Made by a program: the position numbers and the translations under genes. A stretch of DNA of 64,000 bases from assembly GCF_047663525.1 (NCBI RefSeq), contig NC_092587.1:142533001-142597000 (forward strand), read 5' to 3'. Below are positions 28,101 through 38,628 of this stretch, one piece after another (the first letter of the stretch is position 1; each line of letters begins with the position of its first letter). The stretch comes from Anas platyrhynchos (lineage: Eukaryota; Chordata; Aves; Anseriformes; Anatidae). The notes under the pieces were generated by a model that was given only the letters and a program-made list of their open reading frames with translations, searched no databases and was not told where the DNA came from.

Positions 28101-29659
28101 CAGCAATGCTATCTCCTTGCACCACTTTACTTAGCAGTTTTTACTTCACAATAATTCTCGATGTTCGAAGACAAAAGAAACTTTCATGTAATATAGCAGA
28201 GAAATTTGCAGTCTGCAGGGGCTATAGGTTAAACAACAGGTTAGAGCTACTAATGCTTGACCTCCTTCTTTCCAGTAACACTGGTTGCACAAACAGTTCT
28301 GTGAATGTAGTACTTTACTGTTTCCAACCCGCTATTATTCTGCACTATTGGAATATATGCATATTTCTGCTAATACAAAGAGAGACAGCGTGCACTTGTG
28401 TATGCATGCAACAACAATGCAGTACTCAACTGTAGGAAAAAACCCTACGCCCTCAAGAACTCTCTTGACTGAGTTAGTTATGTGTAGACAACAAAAGCCA
28501 TCCCAAACTGGGGAAAATACAGCAGCTTGTGGAAAACATGTTTTCCTTGTACAAAATACTACCTGTATCAAGAAGTTACAATTGCTCTTTTGTAAGGATA
28601 AATTATAGCTCCTGGATCAAGTGTCTTAACTGAATACCTCGGTCTTCCTACCTCTGCTAGTAGGAAATAGCAAATTAAATCCTAGAATTTGTCAGCTACT
28701 CAAGAATCAGTAAAGCTTGCAAAATAGATACCTGAAGATATCTACAAGACAGAAGTTGGAAAGGAGCAACTATGTGATCAGGTAAAGTACGACAAAGAAA
28801 TTATGCAAAAGATGCATGCATGCAAGGCATGTAATTTGGTTGTACTCCATCAGATTTATATTACGCGAGACTACAGTAAAGGCAAGACTGATGTGCTTGT
28901 AGCAAACCTGTAATGACAACATTAATTATCAGAGGCACATTAGAAAGCAAGCTCAACATGTTATATTTCCAGCTACTGATGCGCTCTGAAAAATTGGACT
29001 ACCTTGTCAACAGCTAAGCCAAATTCAATCATTTTAATATGAGTCAATGGGAGACTATCAATTTAGGCTGGTTAGCATCAGTCTGTAGGTACAACTCAGA
29101 ACCACAACAGGTTGTTTTGCATACAAGTAAATAGCTTCCTGTTTTTCAGCCATAGCATCAACCCAAAGTAACTGAACACCCTTAAAAGCATAAAGTAAGA
29201 AAAAACTTATTCTAGGAAACAGTAATTTCAGGAAGTAAGACATTCAGTGCACATAATGTACACGTAAGCAGAAAGTGACTTATCCTAAAGACAGAAAAAT
29301 CCTAAAAGCAAGAAAACTTCAGAGTAACGAGATTCCATATCAATTTCATATAAATTACAGATAAATTTGTGGGAAAAAAAAACAACCAACGACAAAAAAA
29401 AAGAAGAGACATCTTCCATGCTAATACTCATAAACTGGAAATAAATAATTAGAAAATTAATGCCTATGCATGATGACCTTTAATCACATATTCTGTTCTC
29501 TCAGAAGAATTTTGTTTTGATTCTTTAGATTGCAAAGGAAAACTTGGACACAAGGAGGCAATGAAAAACTGAATTCTGAATTTGCTGAAATGCTTCAGTA
29601 CTTTTTAAGTACTAAGATAAAACTAAAAATAAAAGGAGGGAAGTGCTTTTCTGGCCAAG

Positions 29660-29693
<34 letters not shown>

Positions 29694-32600
29694 CAGAGCA
29701 ACCTCCCAGCCACTCATTCTACAGAGGAATTAAGAATCCCTAACATTTTCATTTAATTTATTGACTTCTTCCTTCCAAAGGCACTGAACAAAGTTTAAAT
29801 GTTGAAATAAGAATAAAATTACAATCTTCTTAAAATTAAGATATATATATCCTGCCAGACTAATTCATTTTGGAATTACTTCAGCTGGAAGTAATGCAAC
29901 AGATGCCATTTTGAGGGCAATGAAACACTCTGAAGTAGCCGAAAATAGAAAAAGATTAATTTTAGCTCTGCATATAGGTTTCCTGTAGACTACAGATAGT
30001 TTCAAAAAAGAAAGAAACCATCAAAGATTCATTCACCTGCTTGGCGAATTATTTTCATGTTCTACAACACTGCTCTGGAATAATATGATTATTCCTTTAT
30101 ATTACAGAGATTTCATTCGACTTCATCCAAGTTTCAGTCTCTAAATCACAGATAGGAATAAATCCAGTAGCATATTTATTATATTATAAACCCGAGGCAG
30201 AAGGAAAGGACTACAAATCTCAGTAACCAAAAATCTACTAAGATCACTCCCTTTTTTGAAAATGGTAGAAAGGAGGACCCAGGGAACTACAGACTTGTGA
30301 GCTTCACGTCTGTGCCTGGGAAGATCATGGAACAGATCCTCCTGGAAGCAACGTTAAGGCACACACAAGACCAAGAGCAAATCGCGCCTGCCCAATCTGG
30401 TGGCTTTCTGTGATGGAGTGACTGCATCAGTTCACAAGGGAAGGCTGACCCATGTCATCTACCTGGACTTCTGTAGGGCCTTTGACTTGGTCCCACATGA
30501 CATCCTCGCCTCCGAATTGGAGAGAGACAGATTTGAAGAGTGGACCATTACCCCGAAAAGGAATTGGCTTGCAGATGACACCAAGTCGAGTGGTGCAGTC
30601 AATACAACAGAACGAAGGGATGCCATCCAAAGTGACCTGGACAAGCTAGAAAAGTGGGCCCACATGAACCTAACGAGGGTTAAGTTCAAGTGCAAGGTGC
30701 TGCACCTGGGACAAGGCAATCCCAGACATGAATACTGACTGGGAGAAGAACTCATTGAGAGCAGCCCTGCAGAGAAGGAGGAAATTCTTCACTCAGAGGG
30801 TGGTGAGACACTGAAACAGGTTACTCAGAGAAGTTATGGATGCCCCATCCCTGGAGGTGTTCAAGGCCAGGCTGGATGGGGCCCTGGGGAACCTGATCTA
30901 GTGGGTGGCATCCAGGCCCATGATGGAGGGGCGGGGGTGGAATTAGGTATCTTTAAAGGTCCTTTCCAACCCAAACCATTCTATGGTAAGATACTCTTTT
31001 GCTGCACAGAAATCTTAACTATTCAGTTACACACCAGTAGAAGCTTAGAACTAGGATGTACTTGGTTTAGATTTCCCATCACTTAACTTTAAAATTGTAA
31101 TACTGTGGAGTTTAAGGCACAGTGAGAATTTGCAATACAAAGTCAAACTTAAAAATTCTGATTGGAAGTAAAGTACACCTTTTTTTTTTTTTTTTTTTTT
31201 TTTTTAAACAGCAACTAACAACTGAACACATAATGATAAGCACTGCAGTATTTTTTCCTATCCCTAGCTTTTGGTTTTGTTTAGTTGTACACAAGAGGAA
31301 AAAAATACCAAAACCAACAGAAGAGCAGCATTCAACCCTGAAAATGTCATGGCCATTACAAACAAAGAAATCAGTTGCATATCTATTTCCTCAGGTTGAA
31401 ACCATAAGAGGTATTAGTTAGATTCCTTTTCAACATAAATCCATCTCCCACCTTCTACAGTCATTTGACCATCAGCATACATAGCCCCCACCACAGATTA
31501 ACATTTTCATGAAAATTAAAGGACAGACCTGAAATTTCTCTTTTGGAATATTTCTTCGAGCTCCTTTTGCTAGGACAAGGGCTTCTTCCACTCTGTGACT
31601 AGCTAGAAGATCCTGAATCTGTTTCTCCAAAGGCAGTGGCACCAAGATATACACACACTTACTAGTAGCAACAATCACCTTTCCTGGACAGAGCAAACAG
31701 ACATATTTCAGTTTATAATCTCTGCAGGAAAAAAAAGATTTTTAGAAATAAGCTTTAATATTTGCAATTTAAGATACAAAATCCTAAACAGAGTTAAAGT
31801 TTTAAAACTTGTATTTCTTGTTACCATATTTACCAGGAGGTACAGATTACCTGTAAATTGGCCCTCACACAAATATAAGAGTTTTATTTATTTACAACAG
31901 GTTTCGTTCACTCTAAGTAAATGAAACGGCTCATCATAGGAGATGACAGCCAAGGTTGTACAGGTCACCACTGTAAAACTATTGCCCAGATTCAAGACAA
32001 CAGAGACCTGTGGCTGCCAGTTTATTTCCTCAGGCTTACATTAGGGAATTGTAAGCTGTACCTCAAAAGGTAACTAGTAACAGTTCACAGTACCAGAGTT
32101 TGTAACTCTCCTAGAAAAAGGAAAAAATGAGTGATGCAATGTATTCCACACTTAGAGTCATATTTTTCAGGTAACATCATAATTCTCATATTTCTGTTTA
32201 AAAATTATTTATAAATACCTACTTCTGAACCTTTAACACATATTTTAGTTAGTAGCCCAGAAGAACAATTTTAAGATGTTACAACTGCCAGGAAAAGCAG
32301 CGGACAGATATTCATAGCTCACAATTACAGACTCATAACACCAAGCTAATAATGTTCCTTCACACAACATAAAGCTAATAGTGTGATACAGTAGAGAAAA
32401 TAAATTATAAGAAAAAACTCTAGGCCCACACACTCCTATCTGACAATGGACTTGAAAACTGTCATACATTTTGCTAGAAGTGTTGAATTTTGGATAACAA
32501 ACACTTTTTCATACCATAGGCACAAGCAGCAGGAATATAATCACAAATGTATTTGCAAGGGAAAAGTGACAATGGTTAACATGCTTGCTAGATATTTTGT

Positions 32601-35600
32601 TTAAGAAGAACAAATGGAAGTGACTGTGCCCACACTGAGACTGTTCCAGAATTACAAAAAAAAAAAAAGCATCCTTTGGAATACCTTCAAAGTCCTGCAG
32701 AATGTGTCCTTCTTTAAAAGGTAAGGTTTGCTTTTGCTGCTGGTCAAGCATGCTGTGCACTGTAATGAACTCCTCATCTAGAGCAACAACGTAGGGAAAG
32801 CACAAAGCTGCTCCAATCACGTTCTCAGACCAGTGCACGGGGGCTCGCTGTGAAATGCCATCCACAGTTGCAAACATGCCTACAAAAAAAGAAAAAAAAA
32901 AAGCTTGAGGGTTGCACTAATCAAAGACTATTCCCTCCCCTTCCCAGTATGGATACCAGGGTATAGAAACAGGCCCAAAAGAACAGATGGAGTATCAGAT
33001 AACACAATGACAGTGCATCATAGCTCCTTGGATCTTACACACCTGTCGGTTTGTTCTGTTCAAAGTTTTGCTTTATCCTTTACCCACAGAAACAAACACC
33101 ATAAGAAATGAAGAGAGGAATACTGAAAAGGCCTAACAAGAACTATTTGGGTTATTAAAAAAAAAGTTTAAAGAATTATGCCATGTTCAAAATCATTCAA
33201 AACAACAAATATTTAGTGAGATATTTAGTGAGATCCAACATGCAAACAATACAAAAAATATTGTCTTAAGAGATGCAGGTCTGTGCTGCCTGACCTATCC
33301 CACAATATAGGAATATTTATTCTTTGCTGTGTTGTATGTCTGAAGAGGATTTTGGTATATAGACAGTTATTTACTTCACCACTTCTGCCATGGCAAAATT
33401 TTCACAGGATGAGAGTTGAGTTTCTTCAAAAGAATCACTTCCTGTAAGGTACAATCAATCATTTGAAAAAAATCTGAGGTTATGTATAAAACATTTTCAC
33501 AAAAGCCAAGCACAGATTAGACTTAAATATCATAGAATCACAGAATCATTAGGGTTGGAAAAACCCTCCAAGATCACCTGGTCCAACCACCCCCCCTACC
33601 ACCAATGTCACCACCAAACCATGTCCCCAGGCACCAGGCCCAACCTCTCCTTGAGCATCCCCAGGGACGGTGACTCCACCACCTCCCTGGGCAAACCGTC
33701 CCAGTGCCTGACTGCTCCTTCTGAGCAGAAATGGCTCCTCATTGCCAGCCTGAACCTCCCCGGCACAACTTGAGGCCATCCCCTCTAGTCCTATCGCTAG
33801 TTACCTGTGAGAAGAGGCCAACCCCCAGATCCCCACAAGTTCCAACAACGCCTTCAATGTACCAAGATTAAATCCAGTATCTTCAGTTAATTTGTGTTTT
33901 TCTCTACCACTTCCTGTCTATTCTCTTCCAGAGAGAGTTTGACTTGCTTTTGAACAATATGCCTTTTTATTTCTTGTACTTGGTATTCCCCAATTCTATT
34001 TCCTGAGACTTCTAGCATTAACTTGAAGAAAAATCCCTGTCTGAATTTACAAACATTGTTCAGCAATTTTGACAATGAGGCATCCTGAAGCATGATGTAA
34101 ATTTCAGTTTTAAACATGAACGAAAACCACTTAGAGTCAGTACTTTTTACACTCAAAATGTGACTATGGAAATTGTCCTACAGCAGGAATGAGCCACTTG
34201 ACAGCTGGCAGAATGAGTCTGAGCTCTAAAGAACAGAGATTAAAAGATTATGTTATTCAATGTACAAAAGCTCTTCCAAACAGCGGATAATGAGGTAAGG
34301 GTAGCTGGGCAGGAGGGCCATATCGAAAGGGAAGGGGGAAAAAAAAAAAGCGGTTGTAGATGGTTACAGAACCCTGGTATAGAAATTAAGATTCTGAATC
34401 CTTTAGAGAACATTTGAAATGATCAGACCCTTCCTTTGAGTAGGGGTGCTAGGCAAAGCCATCATTTCACACCTACTAGCAAATAATGTTATTTACTTTC
34501 ACACTATAGTGATTCAGCTTTTTTATCAGAGCACCTTGCAGAAAATACCACAATACACAATCCAAATTTCTTCTATAGATCTCAATAACCTTAGGGATCA
34601 GAAGTGAAGTATTATGCAAGGCTGACTGTACTACCCATTTTTAATGCCTTCCAGTTACTCCAGCTCTCACCTAAGGATAACAAACACTACAACTATAAAA
34701 AGGCTGTGGTTTCTGGCTAAGTACAGGAATATAACTGATGAAAGATGAAGTCACTGATCAATTCTGTATTAAAAATGCACATGCTATCCAAAAGTTACAG
34801 GAATCGCTCAAAACACAGCTATGCTGTTTTTAGCACCGAGAGATCTAGAAATTTGTAGAATCACAGAACCAAAGAAAAATATAAGTTCTTCCAGAGGACA
34901 TCCAGTCCAACTCTTTTCACTCAAAGCAGGATCAAATTAGATCAGGTTACTCATGGCTTTGTACAATAGACTCTGTAGGCTTTGTTTTTCAAAGCAAAAG
35001 TTTATGAGTGAAAATATTTGAAAAAAGTGAAGTATGGAAAGCAGCATTATTCTTTACTTATTAAAAAATCTAATGTGAGAACTTTTGGTTATCAAAGTTG
35101 ACAGTATGAGGAATACTACAAGTGGCTGCAAACAGGAAGGGGACATGTTTGTTACCATTGACCACTCTGCTTTATGCAGTATCAACTGTGAGAAGACCCC
35201 TCCATAACCTTTTATCAATTGTTCTGCTTAGCACACGTGCTTGCTCTAAGTTACAAGGCTCGGTTGTCCAGTTGTATGCTGCTCAGTCACTATACAACCC
35301 CTCAAACCACACACTAGTGAGAAGAGTTTGTGCTAGAAAAGCAAAAGAAATAAACTAAAATTAAGTATTTAAAATCTATGGTTTTGCCTGTTAAAGTTAT
35401 GGAATAGTTGAATTTGGAAGGGACCTCTGGAGATTGCCCAGTTTAATCTCCCAGCACGTTCAACTAGGTTGCTCAAGACGTCCTCCAGACAGATTTTTAA
35501 GTACTTTGAAGAACAGTCTCCACATCCTCTCCTAGTTCCAGCTTGACCACAATCAAAATGAGGATGATTTTCTCATGTTTCCATGGAATTTCCTGTATTT

Positions 35601-38600
35601 TAATTTGTACCCATTACCTCTCCGAGCAGAGACTGATGTGTGTCTTTACTATCCTCCCCATATATTCCACTAAGATCTCTCCAAGCCTTCTCTTATTCAG
35701 ATTGAACAGTCCCAAGGCTTCACAGCCTCTCCTCACAAGATGCTGCAATCACCTCATCATCTTTGTATTAGCCACTCCTCCCACATTTGTATCACATGCA
35801 AACTTGCTGTGGGTGCAGGCTGCGCCACCACCCATGTTATTTCCATTAGCACCCTCCTCATGACACCGACCACCACCCTTTAAACACCAATTTAATTTAA
35901 TAGAGATGCTCTACCAAATGCCAGATGAATGCGTATTAATTGATAAGATGTAGAAAAGCAAACCAAAATGAGAATTTAAGATTTACATCAAGTCTTTTCA
36001 AGTCCATTCACTTAACAGCAAGAGCCTGTCACAAACACCAAGATGCCAATGATGTTTTATAGTGGTGCTCACCTATCTTCTCAACTGCAGAGACTATTGC
36101 TAAAGACACCAAGAATTTTACTGAGGAAAAACAGCAAGGGGGATGATACTAAACAAAACTACAGTGAGGGTGGAATGGAAAACAGATGATTAAAAAAACT
36201 ATCTTGCCAAACTGAGTTTGGCAAGAAAATACTATACGATCTACGAAATACTGTACGATCAGTAGCAAGCAGTCTTCGTAAGGTGTCTGATAGCTCAAGT
36301 TAGATTTTGCCTGCATTACAGGAAAAGAGAAAGTTTACAGCACATCTAGAACTACAGAAGTATAGATTTGTGTAGGAGTGTAGAAGAGTGCTTAAGGTAT
36401 CACATACCTGGTATTTTAGCCTCAGGATGATCTAGTTACACAGGCACATTGGATTTTGTAAACAAAGGTCTTCACTGGATAGCTCTTCCAGGACAACAGA
36501 TAAAAACAGAAGTCTAACTAAATATAATTCTGCTTTCTACTTTGTAAGAACGTATCTAATCTTCTAAAAAAATGAAAACAAAGGAACAGAATCTGATTTC
36601 ATTCCTATAAAAATACAGATTAAAGTAAGAACCATGTCTCCCTAGAAGTACACCAAAAAGGAATATTTCCAGACAATCCAGTCATGAATTTTAACCAGTT
36701 TAGTAGTGCTGTGAAAGTTAATACCCACAAATTTACATCCACGTTCAAAACAACAAACAGTCCTAATATAAAGCATGTAACCAAGATGATTTACAGAAGT
36801 CTTCAGTCTGAAAAAATAAGTTCATCTTGGAACATCTTTAATTTGCATAAGCTGATATTCTAATGCATACCTACTTCTTTCAAGGAAAAATGGTGAGTTG
36901 ATGTATATCTGTTCACGAGGTGATAATTCAATATAAGCACCTGATCACATTCTTGATTTCCTTTGCAATTTATTAAAAAAAAAAAAAAAACATGCAGATC
37001 CCTGAATTACAGACCTAAACGTTTGAGATCTCTTTGCATCATGTTATTCCTAATGTGTTAGGGAAGACAAATAAACTGCACCTCTTAAATGTAGGATCAT
37101 ACAGCAAACAGCACGAAAGCATTCTGCGTCTGGTCAGCTCTGGGATATCACAGCTTTCCCAAAATAAGCTCAAGATTACTGAATTTACAGCATGTTGTTG
37201 ATTTAGGCAGATTGCAGCAACATTAGCCCTTACAAACATCCATTAGATGAGAGCATTATCTCTCATGATCTAACTTCATTTTTGCAATATTTAATCATTT
37301 TCTGTAATGCAGAGCTGAAAACTACTAAAAAATAAACAACAACACTGTCCAGGGTCACAAGATCTACAGTTAAGACCGATTTTACTTCTGCAGGAGTTGG
37401 GATGCAGCTTAGTTCCACTAACTTTTCTCATTAGTGCTGTAATAAGACATGCCTATTTGTGAATCTGTAACAGTCTCTAGAAGGGAGTTGTACAAACTCT
37501 GAGTAGCAGCACAGGAAAAAACAGCTTGCCTACACTAAATAAAAAAAAAAAAAATAATGCACAGCAACATGGGGCTCTTCAAACTCAGTGCAGCTAGTCA
37601 CTGCAGGCCGGCTATCAGCCTTTGAAGTTTCACATGGCACCAACCAAGTTTTATTCACTCTGTCCTGCAGGACGCTACTTACCTTGTTATCTGTCTATAC
37701 AGACATAAAGCTTTGTAGAGGCAGGATTAAAATACAAATAACCTGATTTGTGTGCGTTAAGAAGGCAGAAGAGCAGTAACATTTAGTACTAATACCATCT
37801 ACCTTGGAATCACAACATTCCAGTATGAATGTGAAGAAAAATATTGTGGTTCTGTATAATACTAATGGTTACTTAAGCTTCCCTTCTCAAGTCCAACAAA
37901 AGTGAAGTATATAACCTCAGTCTCACCTAGCCCTCCAGGACCAGCCAACAGAAACTCTTGCCTGCCAATCCTCTTCACAATTGGCCGTTTCTCATCGCTG
38001 CAGTACGGAAATAGATCCTGGGAGACGCCAGTATTATAATTCAAAATGATGTACTGTGTAGTAAGCGCAAGACACAAGTAATAGCCATCTACAGCCACGG
38101 CACAGGGTTGCTCTGGGGTAAACACTTCCTTCACGATCTGGACTCTGTCTTCAAACACCATGAACATCTGAATGGTCCGTCGCTTGACCGAGATAATGCA
38201 GACTTCGACACAGAAAGGGTCCCCACTCACAGGGTTTTCATTTAAGGTGAACGTCACAGCTCCTTTGATTCTAGCACCAGTGGGGACAGGTTCCAAGTTC
38301 ATCATGTTGACTAGTGTTATCGTGTTGTCACACAGCACAAGCAGCCTGGTGAGTGCAGATGCTGCTTTCAACTCATTCACTGGCTTCTTGAAGCCCAGGT
38401 ATTTATGCAGTTGCTTGGTGGCAGCAAAAGTTATTTTTCCAGCTGTCGATAGCTTTTCATCCAGCAGGAAGTGATAGATAAAGCAGTCGTTGGTTCCAAT
38501 GTAGAGGTTCTTTCCACAACACTCGATGCATTCGATGTTGATGTGATTTTTGTCTCCCATTAACACCTCCCGCTCCACAGCAGAAACGAGCTTGAAAGCT

Positions 38601-38611
38601 TTCACACTCAT
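9926..38611 (-). CDS. TGFBRAP1: TGFBRAP1, VPS3-like CORVET tethering subunit, whole coding span (11 coding exons)
   Basis: Joining exons 38611-37927, 32879-32685, 31683-31529, 25226-25144, 18987-18646, 17322-17265, 15967-15824, 14758-14615, 12791-12632, 11512-11079 and 10114-9926 on the minus strand gives 2589 nt: 862 codons plus stop, no frameshift, every intron GT-AG and every phase compatible. Human TGFBRAP1 is about 860 residues and the products align along their whole length. Known family role: the protein is the vertebrate Vps3, specific to the CORVET complex that tethers early endosomes with VPS8 and the VPS11/16/18/33 core. It was first described as binding TGF-beta receptors and SMAD4. 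Expected architecture is an N-terminal CNH beta-propeller (roughly residues 24-297), a helical clathrin-repeat solenoid, and a C-terminal VPS39-type zinc finger (C816, C819, C824, H838/H840, C841 here). The start is the ATG at 38611 because it follows a clear splice acceptor and matches the family N-terminus. Confidence 0.97.
10115..11078 (-). other. TGFBRAP1: TGFBRAP1 intron 11
   Basis: AT-rich intron with the (CAAA)n tract and a second A-rich stretch (about 10709-10753). No other feature seen. Confidence 0.9.
10169..10201. repeat. (CAAA)n microsatellite in TGFBRAP1 intron 11
   Basis: About five CAAA units followed by an A run, 55-90 nt upstream of the exon 12 acceptor on the gene strand. 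Read in the sense of TGFBRAP1 it is a U/G-rich tract that could strengthen the acceptor region. Confidence 0.85.
11079..11512 (-). CDS. TGFBRAP1: TGFBRAP1 exon 11 (largest C-terminal exon)
   Basis: Acceptor CTCATTTAACAG before 11512 and donor GAGAAG/GTAGGT after 11079; 434 nt, phase 1 to 0, residues 656-800. It encodes [35 protein letters not shown] and ends [10 protein letters not shown], colinear with human. The end of the helical repeat region leads straight into the zinc-finger exon. Confidence 0.96.
11513..12631 (-). other. TGFBRAP1: TGFBRAP1 intron 10
   Basis: AT-rich unique sequence, GT-AG bounded. No repeat, exon or RNA gene recognised. Confidence 0.9.
12632..12791 (-). CDS. TGFBRAP1: TGFBRAP1 exon 10
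   Basis: Acceptor CATTTGTAG before 12791 and donor ATTTTGG/GTAAGAC after 12632; 160 nt, phase 0 to 1, residues 603-655 plus a split codon. It encodes [20 protein letters not shown] and ends [14 protein letters not shown]. The segment between these conserved ends ([14 protein letters not shown]) is diverged from mammals. Confidence 0.94.
12792..14614 (-). other. TGFBRAP1: TGFBRAP1 intron 9
   Basis: 1.8 kb of AT-rich unique sequence. The 93-codon ORF on the plus strand near 13964 has no recognisable domain and is taken as chance. Confidence 0.9.
14615..14758 (-). CDS. TGFBRAP1: TGFBRAP1 exon 9
   Basis: Acceptor ATCTCTTTCTAG before 14758 and donor ATAGAG/GTGAGT after 14615; 144 nt, phase 0 to 0, residues 555-602. 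It encodes [20 protein letters not shown] and [20 protein letters not shown], conserved with human. Confidence 0.95.
14759..15823 (-). other. TGFBRAP1: TGFBRAP1 intron 8
   Basis: 1.1 kb AT-rich intron with a short T run near 15494. Nothing else recognised. Confidence 0.9.
15824..15967 (-). CDS. TGFBRAP1: TGFBRAP1 exon 8
   Basis: Acceptor is an uninterrupted T12 tract followed by CAG before 15967; donor GAAGAG/GTTTGT after 15824. 144 nt, phase 0 to 0, residues 507-554. It encodes [20 protein letters not shown] through EWVLQKNEE, in the clathrin-repeat-like region. Confidence 0.95.
15968..17264 (-). other. TGFBRAP1: TGFBRAP1 intron 7
   Basis: 1.3 kb AT-rich intron. No repeat or RNA gene recognised. 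Confidence 0.9.
17265..17322 (-). CDS. TGFBRAP1: TGFBRAP1 exon 7 (58-nt small exon)
   Basis: Too short for an ORF scan but needed to keep the frame. The minus strand reads TTTTATATAG/GTATTTTGCC, encoding [19 protein letters not shown] after a split lysine, then CAG/GTCAGAAT. Phase 2 to phase 0, residues 487-506. It matches the human segment [19 protein letters not shown]. Confidence 0.94.
17323..18645 (-). other. TGFBRAP1: TGFBRAP1 intron 6
   Basis: 1.3 kb intron of unique sequence. Small ORFs near 17712 and 18250 show no domain. Confidence 0.9.
18646..18987 (-). CDS. TGFBRAP1: TGFBRAP1 exon 6 (helical solenoid)
   Basis: Acceptor ACTGTAATTGCAG before 18987 and donor AAAAA/GTGAGTGG after 18646; 342 nt, phase 2 to phase 2. 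It encodes [20 protein letters not shown] through [10 protein letters not shown], residues about 373-487, near-identical to mammalian sequence, including the [18 protein letters not shown] helix pair. Confidence 0.96.
18988..25143 (-). other. TGFBRAP1: TGFBRAP1 intron 5
   Basis: 6.2 kb intron holding one CR1 3' fragment (20205-20285) and otherwise unique sequence. The 152-codon minus-strand ORF near 24144-24602 is the longest non-exonic ORF outside a repeat but shows no domain or splice context. Confidence 0.85.
20205..20285 (+). mobile_element. CR1 LINE 3' fragment in TGFBRAP1 intron 5
   Basis: Reads GGTAACCTGCTCTAGGTGGC, CCTGCTTGAGCAGGGACC, then CCATTTCCAACCTCAACC and ATTCTGTGAT: the diagnostic avian CR1 3' end with its terminal octamer-like motif. 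Antisense to the host gene. Confidence 0.85.
25144..25226 (-). CDS. TGFBRAP1: TGFBRAP1 exon 5
   Basis: An 83-nt exon too short for a plain ORF scan. Acceptor ATTTTCATAG-type sequence before 25226 and donor TTCAG/GTAATT after 25144. It translates as [20 protein letters not shown] followed by LEAKELF, matching the helical segment of the human protein. Phase 0 to phase 2, residues 346-372 plus a split arginine. Confidence 0.93.
30250..30990 (+). mobile_element. CR1 LINE fragment with reverse transcriptase remnants and internal deletions
   Basis: The plus strand encodes recognisable CR1 reverse transcriptase pieces: [18 protein letters not shown] (fingers/palm) and [11 protein letters not shown] (the DD catalytic motif), then [10 protein letters not shown] and [14 protein letters not shown]. 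Sequence between RNWL and ADDTK is missing, and another part is missing after the tyrosine at about 30736. The 3' end (GGTCCTTTCCAACCCAAACC, then ATTCTATGG) is typical. Antisense to TGFBRAP1, dead. Confidence 0.92.
31180..31205. repeat. Poly-T run
   Basis: 26 consecutive T about 320 nt from TGFBRAP1 exon 4, in intron 4. Confidence 0.9.
31529..31683 (-). CDS. TGFBRAP1: TGFBRAP1 exon 4
   Basis: Acceptor CTGTCCAG before 31683 and donor TTTCAG/GTCTGT after 31529; 155 nt, phase 1 to phase 0, about residues 294-345. It encodes [20 protein letters not shown] and ends IPKEKFQ, highly conserved in this family. It covers the exit from the beta-propeller and the start of the helical region. Confidence 0.95.
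31684..32684 (-). other. TGFBRAP1: TGFBRAP1 intron 3
   Basis: 1.0 kb unique AT-rich intron. Nothing else recognised. Confidence 0.9.
32685..32879 (-). CDS. TGFBRAP1: TGFBRAP1 exon 3 (end of CNH domain)
   Basis: Acceptor TTTTTTGTAG before 32879 and donor GAAG/GTATTCC after 32685; 195 nt, phase 1 to phase 1, about residues 229-293. It encodes [20 protein letters not shown] and ends LQDFE plus a split glycine, colinear with human TGFBRAP1. A run of T on the minus strand lies just past the donor. Confidence 0.95.
33531..33850 (-). mobile_element. CR1 LINE 3' fragment in TGFBRAP1 intron 2
   Basis: Begins ATAGAATCACAGAATCATTA and continues GGTTGGAAAAACCCTCCAAG, GATCACCTGGTCCAACCACC and the conserved GGTGACTCCACCACCTCCCT block: the reverse complement of an avian CR1 3' end, in the same orientation as TGFBRAP1. 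Confidence 0.93.
34856..34960 (-). mobile_element. Diverged CR1 3' fragment
   Basis: TAGAATCACAGAACCAAAG, then CCAGAGGACATCCAGTCCAA and AAAGCAGGATCAAATTAGAT follow the reverse complement of a CR1 3' end. Diverged relative to its neighbour. Confidence 0.75.
35395..35870 (-). mobile_element. Old CR1 fragment (longer, diverged)
   Basis: Starts TGGAATAGTTGAATTTGGAA, GGGACCTCTGGAGATTGCCC, and continues through TTCAGATTGAACAGTCCCAA and TTCACAGCCTCTCCTCACAA, all CR1 in reverse complement. The copy is heavily substituted. Confidence 0.75.
36202..36260. repeat. 25-bp hairpin followed by a 19-bp-period tandem repeat
   Basis: TCTTGCCAAACT, one G, then AGTTTGGCAAGA is a perfect 12-bp-arm inverted repeat (36202-36226). 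AAATACTATACGATC (36227-36241) is then repeated as AAATACTGTACGATC (36246-36260). Confidence 0.9.
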
Positions 38612-38628
38612 TGTGTCTTCCGGGTGAT
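37927..38628 (-). CDS. TGFBRAP1: TGFBRAP1 exon 2 (first coding): start codon and most of the CNH domain
   Basis: The minus strand reads pyrimidine-rich CTTCCTTACTCAG, then exon from 38628, ATG at 38611-38609 (A at -3), and donor after 37927 (GTGAGA). It encodes residues 1-228 plus the first base of codon 229, beginning [19 protein letters not shown], which matches the family N-terminus. The open frame continues upstream through the acceptor to another ATG at 38686, but that part reads as intron. Confidence 0.96.

Larger units (their letters stand above)
25227..31528 (-). other. TGFBRAP1: TGFBRAP1 intron 4
   Basis: 6.3 kb, the longest intron. It holds an internally deleted CR1 (30250-30990), an AT-repeat stretch near 26705-26745, an A18 run near 27791, a T24 run (29660-29683) and a T26 run (31180-31205). 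The rest is AT-rich unique sequence. Confidence 0.85.
32880..37926 (-). other. TGFBRAP1: TGFBRAP1 intron 2
   Basis: 5.0 kb intron with three CR1 fragments, all in the sense of the gene (33531-33850, 34856-34960, 35395-35870), a 25-bp hairpin with adjacent tandem repeat (36202-36260) and A runs near 36970 and 37540. The rest is unique. Confidence 0.85.

Noticed and set aside
33549-33779. ORFs on both strands in intron 2
   Set aside because: Fall inside a CR1 3' fragment.
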